From assembly GCA_017560605.1 (NCBI GenBank), contig JAFZEQ010000023.1, positions 1-36,981 of the forward strand: a DNA stretch of 36,981 nucleotides. Reading direction: 5' to 3'. The notes beneath the pieces were generated by a model. That model saw only the letters and a program-made list of their open reading frames with translations, was not told the origin of the DNA and made no database searches. Of this stretch, positions 6,987-14,940 are shown piece after piece (the stretch's first letter is position 1; every line of letters begins with the position of its first letter). The stretch is from Paludibacteraceae bacterium (GTDB lineage: Bacteria; Bacteroidota; Bacteroidia; Bacteroidales; Paludibacteraceae). The position numbers were made by a program, and so were the translations under genes.

Positions 6987-7772
6987 ATGTTTAGAAACCT
7001 GCCACAAGTTACAAAGAATCTTCTTATAATCAATTTAATTTTCTTTTTTGCCAAATATGCATTGGCCCGCTATGATATAGATTTGACAGCCATACTTGGA
7101 TTGCACTATATATGGGGTTCTGGTTTTGCTGCATGGCAACCCTTGACCTATATGTTTATGCATGCTGATTTTGGCCATTTGTTTTTCAATATGTTTGCGG
7201 TATTGATGTTTGGACCTGCGTTGGAAGATAGGTGGGGTAGTCGCCAATTTTTGATTTATTATTTGATAACAGGTATGGGAGCGGCATTTATGCAAGAGTT
7301 GACTTGGATGATTGCCCTTAATAAGTTAAGCCAACTAGATTTGATTACAGCAGCATCGTATGCAAATATGGTTGTTACGATAGGTGCAAGTGGAGCAGTG
7401 TTTGGTATATTATTGGCTTTTGCGTGGTTTTTTCCAGAGGTGCGTATGTTTATCTTGTTTATTCCTATACCGATACGCGCCCGTACGCTCGTTATAATAT
7501 ATGCCTTGATAGAACTGTTTTCAGGTGTGGCTCCCATACCTGGAGATAAGGTGGCACACTTTGCGCACTTGGGAGGTATGATTTTTGGCTGGATTATTAT
7601 CTTGTTGTGGCGATGGCTCAAAGTCCCTGGATTTGATGCTCCAGGTTGGGGAATAGGCACTTGGCTAAAAGAAAAGTGGGAAGCGATTTTTGGAAAACGC
7701 CATCCACGTATCAAAAGAGATGATGATGATTCAAAGGATTATCGCGACTATCATTATCATAGTTCGCTATAA
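6987..7772 (+). CDS. Rhomboid-family intramembrane serine protease
   Basis: A 261-residue membrane protease that cuts substrates within or next to the membrane. Six or so hydrophobic helices are visible. The family signatures are the HADFGHLFFNM segment after helix 1, the nucleophile serine in GASGAVFG and the partner histidine in AHFAHLGGMIFG. The C-terminal 45 residues are charged and end in a DDDDS-containing tail, probably cytoplasmic. An insertion rich in hydrophilic residues (LNKLSQLDLITAASY) sits before the active-site serine, as in many Bacteroidota homologues. Its stop lies only 5 bases from that of the convergent EEP gene. The substrate is unknown. Confidence 0.9.
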   Translation: MFRNLPQVTKNLLIINLIFFFAKYALARYDIDLTAILGLHYIWGSGFAAWQPLTYMFMHADFGHLFFNMFAVLMFGPALEDRWGSRQFLIYYLITGMGAAFMQELTWMIALNKLSQLDLITAASYANMVVTIGASGAVFGILLAFAWFFPEVRMFILFIPIPIRARTLVIIYALIELFSGVAPIPGDKVAHFAHLGGMIFGWIIILLWRWLKVPGFDAPGWGIGTWLKEKWEAIFGKRHPRIKRDDDDSKDYRDYHYHSSL

Positions 7773-7777
7773 TAGTG

Positions 7778-8665
7778 TTACCAGCCTAGTGTACCAATGA
7801 TAGGATAATGATCAGAGAACTCTGCTTCTCCAATCTCACAAGAGATAGGCTTGAGGGATCTAGAAGTGAAAATGTAATCTATACGCGCTCGAATACCTTT
7901 GCGTTGATAAGTGCCTCCGTAGCGTCCGAAGCTACTTTCTGCAAAGCAGTCATGCATTCCTAAATTCATGCGCCAATATGCCCACGAGATGGGCAGGGAG
8001 TTGAAATCGCCTACCGCCACTACGGGGTATGGCGATTTTCGTATGGCCTGTTGTAATACGCCTACTTGTTTCTGGCGTAGTCGATTGGCTCTAATCAATT
8101 TGCGCACAAGCGAACTTTCTTGCCAATTATTGACATTCAGTTCTTCTAGATTAAGATCCTTATCGCTGAAATGAAAGCTTTCTAGATGATTGACCATCAA
8201 ACGAAGTGTATCTTCTCCTACAACCACATCGCATTGGCTACTAATGTTAGCTTTGGATTGATAGCGAATAGTTTCTTTGTTAATAAGAGGATAGCGTGAG
8301 AATACTACATTACCAAATTGCCGTTTTGAGTTGTGTACTTTGAAGTCAAAGTATGTGTATTTGTATTTACTCATTGCGTCGCACAACATAGATAATGTAA
8401 ATTGTCCCTTTTTCTTGTATACTAACACTTCTTGTAGGCAGACAACATCAGCGTCTATGTCGTTGATATACTGTAGCATATCTTTTTTAAAGCTCAAGCC
8501 TTCGCTTACGGCCATACCTTGAGTGTTGTAAGTTAGTACAGTTAAGTGCTTATCACATTGACTATAATCTTGCCATGGCATACGATGCGAAAACAATGAC
8601 CATAGTAGCCACACTGAAACAATGGCTATTATACTTAGGAATATGATCTTAATTTTTCGCAGCAT
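7778..8665 (-). CDS. Endonuclease/exonuclease/phosphatase (EEP) family protein, membrane-anchored
   Basis: A 295-residue protein with an N-terminal hydrophobic segment (about 5-25) and a metal-dependent EEP hydrolase domain. Catalytic signatures are present in order: LTYNTQG, CLQEV (metal-binding Glu), GDFNSLP (Asp and Asn) and SDHYPI (Asp-His pair). The fold is shared by phosphodiesterases acting on DNA, phospholipids or inositol phosphates, so the substrate cannot be read from the sequence. The N-terminal anchor places the domain probably in the periplasm. It starts 6 bases after the porX stop and is the last gene of the PASTA-rluD-porX-EEP run. Confidence 0.82.
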   Translation of the reverse strand: MLRKIKIIFLSIIAIVSVWLLWSLFSHRMPWQDYSQCDKHLTVLTYNTQGMAVSEGLSFKKDMLQYINDIDADVVCLQEVLVYKKKGQFTLSMLCDAMSKYKYTYFDFKVHNSKRQFGNVVFSRYPLINKETIRYQSKANISSQCDVVVGEDTLRLMVNHLESFHFSDKDLNLEELNVNNWQESSLVRKLIRANRLRQKQVGVLQQAIRKSPYPVVAVGDFNSLPISWAYWRMNLGMHDCFAESSFGRYGGTYQRKGIRARIDYIFTSRSLKPISCEIGEAEFSDHYPIIGTLGW

Positions 8666-8671
8666 GTGTAA

Positions 8672-10216
8672 TTATTTTGGCTCTAATGTGATGAGTGGAA
8701 TCAACATTTCTTCTAAAGATATACCTCCGTGTTGGAAAGTGTTGCGATAGAATTGTGCGTAATAGTTGAAATTGTTAGGATATGCAAAAAAGTCATTGTT
8801 GCTACAGAAAATATAACTACTACTTACATTAGGAGTAGGTAGTCCTACTTGTTTAGGGCGTGTAATCTCAAAGCAATTTTTTGCAGAACAATTTAGTGAT
8901 TTTCCAACTTTGTATCGTAAGTTAGTATTGGTGTTTTTGTCACCTAATATTTGAACTGGATTACTAACGCGTGTTGTGCCGTGATCAGTAGTTAATATAA
9001 CTTTGTATCCTAGAGAGGCAATACGCTTGAACATTTCAGCAGTAGGTGAATGCTTGAACCAACTTAGTGTGAGGCTGCGGTATGCTGCTTCATCGTTTGC
9101 TAACTCGCGCATCATTTTGCTGTCAGTGCGTGAGTGAGAAAGCATGTCGATGAAGTTGATAATCACTATGTTAAGTGGCGTACTTAAGCCTTTGAATTGT
9201 TTTGTGATTCGTTCGCAGAAGTCACTTTCATTAACTTTGTAGTATGTATAATTGTAACGCTTTCGGTAGCGATCTAGCATGGTTTGGATAAGTGCTTCCT
9301 CGTTGTTGTTTTTGCTCTCTTCCTCATCTTCGTCTATCCACAAGTTAGGATATAACTCTTGTATTTGTGCTGGTAGCAATCCTGAGAAGATGGCATTTCT
9401 TGCATATTGTGTAGCAGTAGGAAGGATGGATGTATACATCTGTTCTTCCTTTACTGTGAACCATTCAGATAATAGCGGTTGGATTGTTTTCCACTGGTCG
9501 TAGCGAAAGTTGTCAACTACTACAAGGAAGACTTTCTCGCCTGCGTCAAGCAAAGGAAATACTGTTTGCTTCATCAAATCCTGTGACATCATCGGACGTT
9601 TAGCATTGGTGTTAAACCATCCTTCGTAGTTTTTGGTGATGAACTTAGCAAATTGTGAGTTAGCTTGTTCTCGTTGCATTCGCAACATAGCATGCATAGA
9701 TGAATCAACATTGTCCAGCTCGATCTCCCATTTTGTCAAGGTGCGTTCTATGGCCATCCATTCCTCGATGGTAGTAGCTGTGTCTATCATATATGTGATG
9801 TCAGAAAACTCTTGGCGATAGCTAGTATTAGTGTGTTCTTCAACGATTTCGCGTTGATGAATATGTTTTTTGAGACAAAGTAATATTTGACTTGGGTTGA
9901 CAGGTTTAATCAGATAGTCAGCTATTTTCTGCCCAATAGCTTGTTCCATAATGTGCTCTTCTTCAGATTTGGTAATCATCACGACAGGCATAGTAGGGTG
10001 CAGGTTTTTAATCTCTTGCAGAACCTCTAGTCCTGATAAACCTGGCATGTTCTCGTCAAGGAAAACAATATCGAATGTTTCTGTTTCGCATCTGTCAATA
10101 GCGTCTTGTCCGCTGTTAACAGATGTAACTTGGTATCCTTTTTCTTCTAGATAAATGATGTACGGTTTGAGTAGATGTATTTCATCATCCACCCATAGAA
10201 TTTGTGTTTGGTTCAT
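8672..10216 (-). CDS. porX: T9SS regulator PorX (response regulator with PglZ phosphatase domain)
   Basis: A 514-residue protein with a receiver domain at 1-120 and a PglZ alkaline-phosphatase-type domain at about 225-514. The receiver shows the acidic pair DD (10-11), the phospho-acceptor D54 in FLDENMPG and K104 in LIKPVNP. The PglZ domain shows VVDNFRYD (233-240), TATQYARNAIFSG (267-279) and TTDHGTTRV, the metal and nucleophile segments. In Porphyromonas gingivalis PorX works with the sensor PorY and sigma factor SigP to control type IX secretion genes, and its PglZ domain hydrolyses cyclic oligonucleotides; that is family knowledge, not shown here. The start overlaps the end of rluD by 32 bases. 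No porY is in the window. Confidence 0.9.
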   Translation of the reverse strand: MNQTQILWVDDEIHLLKPYIIYLEEKGYQVTSVNSGQDAIDRCETETFDIVFLDENMPGLSGLEVLQEIKNLHPTMPVVMITKSEEEHIMEQAIGQKIADYLIKPVNPSQILLCLKKHIHQREIVEEHTNTSYRQEFSDITYMIDTATTIEEWMAIERTLTKWEIELDNVDSSMHAMLRMQREQANSQFAKFITKNYEGWFNTNAKRPMMSQDLMKQTVFPLLDAGEKVFLVVVDNFRYDQWKTIQPLLSEWFTVKEEQMYTSILPTATQYARNAIFSGLLPAQIQELYPNLWIDEDEEESKNNNEEALIQTMLDRYRKRYNYTYYKVNESDFCERITKQFKGLSTPLNIVIINFIDMLSHSRTDSKMMRELANDEAAYRSLTLSWFKHSPTAEMFKRIASLGYKVILTTDHGTTRVSNPVQILGDKNTNTNLRYKVGKSLNCSAKNCFEITRPKQVGLPTPNVSSSYIFCSNNDFFAYPNNFNYYAQFYRNTFQHGGISLEEMLIPLITLEPK

Positions 10217-11228
10217 AGTTTTTCCATTTATTTATTAGGTTTGTAATGTCATCAGGCCACTGGCTGTCAAAATTCATCTCCTCGCCAGTTCGGGGATGTC
10301 TAAAGCCCAAGGTCTTGGCGTGTAGTACTTGTCTTGGACAGAGTGCGAAACAGTTTTGGATGTACTGCTTGTACTTTTGAGTCGGTAATCCTTTTAGGAT
10401 CTCCATACCTCCGTATTTCTCGTCCGCAAATAGAGGATGGCCAATACTCTTCATATGTACGCGAATTTGATGCGTTCTTCCTGTTTCTAATTGGCATTCT
10501 ACTAGCGTTACATACGGGTAGCGTTCTAATACGCGCCAATGTGTGATAGCTTCTTTTGCATTGGGGTTTTCTGCTAAATCCCACACGCGATATATCGTTC
10601 TATCGCGCGTATCGCGCGCGAGTGCCCCTTCTATGGTTCCGGAGTCTTGAGTGAAAGTTCCCCAAACTAGTGCATTATATGTTCGGCGAGTAGTGTGCTC
10701 AAAAAACTGTAGGCCTAGATTGGTTTTAGCTTCTGGTGTTTTGGCTATAAGTAACAGTCCGCTAGTGTCTTTGTCTATGCGGTGTACTAGTCCAATATTA
10801 GGATTGTTGATGTCTAATGTACCTTGAAAGTAATATGCCAGTGCATTCAGCAATGTATGTTCATAGTTGCCGTGACCAGGATGAACTACCATACCAGCTG
10901 GCTTGTTGATGACTAGGATATCATCGTCCTCGTAAACGATGTCAAGTGGAATATCTTCGGGCTGAATACTATAATCGTGAGGCTCGTGATCTAGTAGTAC
11001 TTGTATAATGTCCATTGGTTTGACCTTATAGTTACTACTTACAGGTTTTCCGTTGACCCATACATTGCCCGCATCCGCAGCATTCTGAATGCGGTTGCGC
11101 GAGGTCCCCGCCATATGCACAGTTAGAAACTTGTCAATGCGTATAGGTGTTTGCCCTTTATCTACTTGGCAGCGCCAACGCTCCCACAACTCGTCTAACT
11201 CTATGTTCTCTCCCACTTCTGTTGTCAT
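10185..11228 (-). CDS. rluD: RluA-family 23S rRNA pseudouridine synthase
   Basis: A 347-residue enzyme with an S4 RNA-binding domain at about 28-90 (RIDKFLTVHMAGTSRNRIQ) and a pseudouridine synthase domain. The catalytic Asp is D152 in HRIDKDTSGLLL. INKPAGMVVHPG and LETGRTHQIRVHM are further family motifs. The architecture fits RluD, which modifies helix 69 of 23S rRNA, though paralogues of this family are hard to tell apart by eye. It starts 6 bases after the PASTA gene stop and its 3' end overlaps porX by 32 bases, so the genes are probably cotranscribed and translationally coupled. Confidence 0.88.
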   Translation of the reverse strand: MTTEVGENIELDELWERWRCQVDKGQTPIRIDKFLTVHMAGTSRNRIQNAADAGNVWVNGKPVSSNYKVKPMDIIQVLLDHEPHDYSIQPEDIPLDIVYEDDDILVINKPAGMVVHPGHGNYEHTLLNALAYYFQGTLDINNPNIGLVHRIDKDTSGLLLIAKTPEAKTNLGLQFFEHTTRRTYNALVWGTFTQDSGTIEGALARDTRDRTIYRVWDLAENPNAKEAITHWRVLERYPYVTLVECQLETGRTHQIRVHMKSIGHPLFADEKYGGMEILKGLPTQKYKQYIQNCFALCPRQVLHAKTLGFRHPRTGEEMNFDSQWPDDITNLINKWKNYEPNTNSMGG

Positions 11229-11234
11229 TATACC

Positions 11235-12083
11235 TTAATCAAAGAACTCTTCCTCTTCTGGTGTATAATTATCTTCTGCTTCAACAGGTTCGATTTTGAC
11301 TGTTGGTCGTTTGCCGCTCAGTGACAATTTGATAGTAACGATAGAACCTCCAGAAACCTGTTTGCCTTCTTCAGGGTATTGCTCATAAACTTTGTGTTTT
11401 CCCCATGTGGCTTCTGTAGGGTGTTCGTCATAAGTTACACCTCCAACGATCAGTCCAGTTTCCATTAATAATGTACGTGCTTCTGTTAGTGTTAGACCAA
11501 TAACAGATGGTACAGCTACATCTTCCTCATCAAAACCCTTTCCTACAACCAAGTCAATTTTTGTGCCTTCTGGGACTAATGTTCCTGCACTTAATGGTTT
11601 ACCTTTGATACGAACATCAAGGACGATATTCTTATATGCTGATGTCTCGAATTCAACTTCGCCGACTAACATACCCATTGAGCGTAATTTTGCTTCAACT
11701 TGACGATGGCTAATATTACGGAACTCAGGCATCATCACTTTGCGAGGATACTTAGAGTTCTTGATAACATAAATGATTCGAGTAGGCTTGACGACTGTTC
11801 CTGCTTCAGGAGTCTGCTCGAGGAATGTACCGAGAGTAGCCTTCTTGGTATATGTTGAATCTAATATCTCTAACTTTAATCCTTCTGTAGCAAGTATAGC
11901 TTCTGCCTCCTCTGGTGTAAGACCAGTGATGTCAGGCACTACAATCTCAATACCATGTTGAGTGTACTTATGAAGTCCCCAATTCACTAAAAAGAATATC
12001 AAAACTAGTAAAACGGCAGCTGCTATACAATTGAAAATTATGAAGCCTGCTTTCGTCTTAAAAGAAAAGTTTGTTTTATTCAT
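11235..12083 (-). CDS. PASTA-domain membrane protein
   Basis: A 282-residue protein with a short cytoplasmic lead, one membrane helix (about residues 14-36, GFIIFNCIAAAVLLVLIFF) and three consecutive extracytoplasmic PASTA domains. They begin near VVPDITGLTPEEAEAIL, MMPEFRNISHRQVEAKL and AVPSVIGLTLTEARTLL. An acidic tail (AEDNYTPEEEEFFD) follows. PASTA domains bind peptidoglycan fragments in other proteins; here there is no kinase or transpeptidase domain, so it may sense or localise to the wall. An upstream TTG at 12125 lies within the promoter region, so the ATG at 12083 is chosen. It leads the operon with rluD, porX and the EEP protein. Confidence 0.87.
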   Translation of the reverse strand: MNKTNFSFKTKAGFIIFNCIAAAVLLVLIFFLVNWGLHKYTQHGIEIVVPDITGLTPEEAEAILATEGLKLEILDSTYTKKATLGTFLEQTPEAGTVVKPTRIIYVIKNSKYPRKVMMPEFRNISHRQVEAKLRSMGMLVGEVEFETSAYKNIVLDVRIKGKPLSAGTLVPEGTKIDLVVGKGFDEEDVAVPSVIGLTLTEARTLLMETGLIVGGVTYDEHPTEATWGKHKVYEQYPEEGKQVSGGSIVTIKLSLSGKRPTVKIEPVEAEDNYTPEEEEFFD

Positions 12084-12122
12084 GTTAACTCTAATTTTAG
12101 TAAAAAAATCGAAAATCGTCTG

Positions 12123-12154
12123 CAAAAGTACAATTTTTTTTGCAAATATGCAAT
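12123..12154 (-). promoter_or_regulatory. Promoter of the PASTA-rluD-porX-EEP operon
   Basis: On the minus strand TACTTTTG (12130-12123) is the -7 element; ATTG (12154-12151) is a 3-of-4 -33 match at 20 bases. It interlocks with the divergent promoter at 12139-12170. Confidence 0.6.
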
Positions 12155-12170
12155 ATTTAATGTAATTTTG
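12139..12170 (+). promoter_or_regulatory. Promoter of the Cys-rich lipoprotein gene
   Basis: TTTG (12139-12142), a 20-base spacer and TAATTTTG (12163-12170) match the consensus fully. The leader before the ATG at 12229 is about 52 bases. It shares DNA with the divergent promoter at 12123-12154, so one polymerase would block the other. Confidence 0.62.
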
Positions 12171-12228
12171 CCTTCGATTTTGATAATTTTATCAAATAGT
12201 ATGTAAAAACCACTTAAATTTTGGCGTT

Positions 12229-12444
12229 ATGAAGAATGTTTTATTGGTTGCAATTATTGCACTGTGCGTAGTAGCTTGTTGTTGCAAGAATGACTGCCAA
12301 GGATGCGCAACTCAAGTTTGCCCAAAAACAGAATGCGTGGAAGAATGCAATGCTAGTCAAGATGCTTGCAACCAACGAGTTGAGGGATGTGATAAAGCAA
12401 AAACTTGTCCCAAGACTGAGAGCCAAGTACAAGAGGTAAAGTAA
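12229..12444 (+). CDS. Small cysteine-rich probable lipoprotein
   Basis: A 71-residue protein I do not recognise. Residues 1-16 form a short hydrophobic signal (MKNVLLVAIIALCVVA), followed by C17-C18-C19; C17 is a plausible lipidation site although the lipobox (VVAC) is loose. The remaining 52 residues contain nine further cysteines (including C18 and C19), twelve in the whole protein, in patterns such as CQGC, CPKTEC and VEEC; CPKTE occurs twice (near residues 34 and 62), hinting at an internal repeat. No haem CxxCH motif is present. It could bind metal or form disulfides in the periplasm; both are inference. It has its own good promoter and leads the DUF454 gene 75 bases downstream. The short length is offset by the promoter, start position and signal sequence. 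Confidence 0.65.
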   Translation: MKNVLLVAIIALCVVACCCKNDCQGCATQVCPKTECVEECNASQDACNQRVEGCDKAKTCPKTESQVQEVK

Positions 12445-12519
12445 TTCAGTTTATTCATAATATAATGCATGGGGGTGAGATACGCACTTGCTGTGTGTTA
12501 TCACATTTTTCGAAAATCA

Positions 12520-12882
12520 ATGAAATCCCTTTATATAGCAATAGGTATTCTAGCTGTTTTGCTAGGCGCAATAGGTGTGTTTGTGCCTGGATTGCCAACT
12601 ACACCTCTGGTGTTGTTGGCCTCGTGGTGTTTTTACCGTAGTTCGCCTCGTATGCAGGCTTGGTTGTTGAGTTCCTTTTTAGGTAAATACATCCTGGATT
12701 ATACAGTTAGGGGTGGAATAACTACTCGCAAACGGATTTATATTATTCTGCTTATGACTATTATGGTTGCTATCTCTACGATCTTCTTTATTCACACTTT
12801 TATTGTTCGTGTTATCGTATGGCTAGCAGGCTTTGTTGGCTGTGTAGTTGTTGCGTTTTTTGTGCCTAAAGCCCGCCGATAG
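12520..12882 (+). CDS. DUF454 (YbaN-like) inner-membrane protein
   Basis: A 120-residue membrane protein matching DUF454. The diagnostic run is GVFVPGLPTTPLVLLASWC followed by FYRSSPR, and the C-terminal half has two more hydrophobic helices. YbaN of E. coli belongs here and its function is unknown. The ATG at 12520 begins KSLYIAIGILAVLLG, as homologues do; an ATG at 12469 would add 17 poorly hydrophobic residues and is less likely. It is 75 bases downstream of the Cys-rich lipoprotein on the same strand and ends at a bidirectional terminator. Possibly cotranscribed with the lipoprotein. Confidence 0.8.
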   Translation: MKSLYIAIGILAVLLGAIGVFVPGLPTTPLVLLASWCFYRSSPRMQAWLLSSFLGKYILDYTVRGGITTRKRIYIILLMTIMVAISTIFFIHTFIVRVIVWLAGFVGCVVVAFFVPKARR

Positions 12883-12890
12883 ATATGTAA

Positions 12891-12920
12891 AAACGAGGTT
12901 GATGTGAGTCAACCTCGTTT
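12891..12920. terminator. Bidirectional terminator between DUF454 and tnaA
   Basis: AAACGAGGTTGA (12891-12902) and TCAACCTCGTTT (12909-12920) are perfect 12-base inverted repeats around a 6-base loop. Convergent genes end on both sides (12882 and 12942). Confidence 0.75.
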
Positions 12921-12941
12921 CAAGTTAGCCGAGCTAACAGA

Positions 12942-14318
12942 TTATCCTAATCTTTCTAATTCTACAGTGAAGTGGCGCATTAATGGTGCTTCTTTGGTAA
13001 TGGCCAAACCTCGTGTAATGGTCTCGCGGCGGTCATATACATTCTTTAATGCAGCAGCGATAACTTTCATGTGATTATCTGTGTATACACGGCGTGGAAT
13101 ACATAGGCGAACCAAGTCCAAACCAGAGAAGCGGTTCTCGCGAGTCTCTGGATCGCGGTCTGCTAGGATATATCCAATTTCGCATGCACGGATACCCGCT
13201 TCTAGGTACAACTCGCATGTCAATGTTTGTGCAGGGAATTCCTCGATAGGCACATGTGTCAAAACCTTATCTGCGTCCACGAAGATGGCGTGACCACCAG
13301 CAGGGCGTTGGTAAGGGATTCCGTATTCATCGAGCAATGAAGCCAAGTATTCTACTTGGTGGATACGTGTTTGGAGCATATCAAACTGGGTGTTTTCCTC
13401 CAAGCCAACTGCTAAAGCAGCCATATCGCGGCCGTTCATACCACCATAAGTGATAAAGCCTTCGTAAGGAATACAATAACGTTTGCAACCCTCGTACCAG
13501 TCTTCGCGATTGGTAGCGATAAAGCCACCCATATTCACGATGCCATCTTTTTTGGCAGACATAGTCATACTGTCGACATAAGAGAACATCTCTTTGGTGA
13601 TCTCTTGGATGGTCTTGTCTGCATAACCTTCCTCACGGGTTTTGATGAAATATGCGTTCTCGGCAAAACGAGCAGAGTCCATGTTCACTGGCACACCATA
13701 CTTGTGGCAGAGTTCACATGTCTCACGAATATTTTTCATAGATACAGGTTGACCACCGACGGTGTTGTTGGTCACAGTTAATACCATAAAAGGCACATTG
13801 CCTGGGTTGTCCTTGAGGAGTTGCTCGAGGTAAACGAGATCTACATTACCTTTGAATGGGATTTCGAGTTGTGTATCTTTCGCCTCTTTGATAGTCACAT
13901 CAATTGCGTGTGCACGGCGAGCTTCAATATGACCTTTGGTGGTATCAAAGTGTGCGTTGCCAGGTATCACTTGTCCCTCTTTTACGAGATGAGAGAAGAG
14001 TACATTCTCTGCTGCACGACCTTGGTGAGTAGGGATAACATATTGGAAACCAGTCAGACGAGTGATGGTTTCTTTCAATTCAAAGAATGATTTACTACCT
14101 GAATAACTCTCGTCACCGAGCATCAACGCTGCCCATTGTCGGTCAGACATAGCACCTGTACCAGAGTCGGTGAGAAGGTCGATGTAAACTTGCTCGCTGC
14201 GGAGCATAAAGATGTTGTTTTTAGCTTCTTTGAGCCATTGTTCGCGCTCGGCGCGTGTGGATTTTTTGATGGGTTCTACCATCTTGATTTTCCAAGATTC
14301 AGCAAAAGGTAATTCCAT
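12942..14318 (-). CDS. tnaA: Tryptophanase (tryptophan indole-lyase)
   Basis: A 458-residue PLP enzyme splitting L-tryptophan into indole, pyruvate and ammonia. The PLP lysine is K257 in MSAKKDG, with THQGRAAEN and DSARFAENAYF further on. Two positions separate it from the close relative tyrosine phenol-lyase. D125 in FDTTKGH is where the phenol-lyase has Thr124. I381 in CEIG is where the phenol-lyase has Arg381. Both support tryptophanase. The start MELPFAESWKIKMVEP is typical of the Bacteroidales enzyme. It lies 43 bases after the exosortase gene on the same strand; I see no TnaC-type leader peptide in that gap. A strong terminator follows. Confidence 0.92.
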   Translation of the reverse strand: MELPFAESWKIKMVEPIKKSTRAEREQWLKEAKNNIFMLRSEQVYIDLLTDSGTGAMSDRQWAALMLGDESYSGSKSFFELKETITRLTGFQYVIPTHQGRAAENVLFSHLVKEGQVIPGNAHFDTTKGHIEARRAHAIDVTIKEAKDTQLEIPFKGNVDLVYLEQLLKDNPGNVPFMVLTVTNNTVGGQPVSMKNIRETCELCHKYGVPVNMDSARFAENAYFIKTREEGYADKTIQEITKEMFSYVDSMTMSAKKDGIVNMGGFIATNREDWYEGCKRYCIPYEGFITYGGMNGRDMAALAVGLEENTQFDMLQTRIHQVEYLASLLDEYGIPYQRPAGGHAIFVDADKVLTHVPIEEFPAQTLTCELYLEAGIRACEIGYILADRDPETRENRFSGLDLVRLCIPRRVYTDNHMKVIAAALKNVYDRRETITRGLAITKEAPLMRHFTVELERLG

Positions 14319-14361
14319 GGTTGTTTTTATTTAAGAGTAAAAAGTTTTATTTGTTTAAAAA

Positions 14362-14925
14362 TCATGTCATTTGAGCTATCTTGTTGCTCCACCAGAGCCA
14401 GAGCAAGAAGAGCATACCGTAGAATATGTATTTGAATATGTAATCATGCAATACCTCAAACAATTCGGGATGATGCTCTATTGCCATAGCAATCAGTGTG
14501 ATGCGTAGGATGTTAAATAGATATGCACATACTAGTCCCAGTGGAATAAACCATATTTTGTGTTTCCAGTTTCCACGAGCAATCAGCATAATTATTATCC
14601 ATATAAATGATTGCTTCAATCCCGTGCATCCCCATACGATCTTTGTGCCCGTACCAGTTGAAAAATGAATGGTGCTAGGTTCTAGAAAATACACTCCGTC
14701 ATTATTTAGATGTATGAACCAATACACTACTCGAGCTATATGTTCCGACATGTAGTCAAATGGTCTTGAGATGTCCCATCCTAGCCACATTACTTGTTCG
14801 CTGCCTTCATCGCCGATGACGGTGAATTTCCAAAAGAAATTAGCAGCCAGTAATGCTATAACATAGAGGATGATGTCCCAATACGGACGCAATCCTTCAA
14901 TATATTTTTTTATATCAACTTTCAA
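14362..14925 (-). CDS. Exosortase/archaeosortase-family membrane protease-transpeptidase
   Basis: A 187-residue polytopic membrane protein with the three invariant residues of the exosortase family in the right order: C100 in VWGCTGLKQ, R141 in FNILRITLIA and H160 in VLHDYIFKYIFYG. Hydrophobic segments lie at about 15-36, 106-118, 124-148 and 163-181. Exosortases cut proteins that bear a C-terminal sorting signal (PEP-CTERM and similar) and pass them to another carrier; this is family knowledge. None of the proteins in this window ends in a recognisable PEP-CTERM-like tripartite tail, so the substrate is unknown. It begins 15 bases after the tsaD stop and 43 bases before tnaA, so it probably sits in one operon with them. 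Confidence 0.82.
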   Translation of the reverse strand: MKVDIKKYIEGLRPYWDIILYVIALLAANFFWKFTVIGDEGSEQVMWLGWDISRPFDYMSEHIARVVYWFIHLNNDGVYFLEPSTIHFSTGTGTKIVWGCTGLKQSFIWIIIMLIARGNWKHKIWFIPLGLVCAYLFNILRITLIAMAIEHHPELFEVLHDYIFKYIFYGMLFLLWLWWSNKIAQMT

Positions 14926-14940
14926 TTCTTAATACTAACA

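Noticed and set aside
12942..14318. Tyrosine phenol-lyase instead of tryptophanase
   Set aside because: The substrate-determining positions carry D125 and I381, where the phenol-lyase has Thr and Arg.
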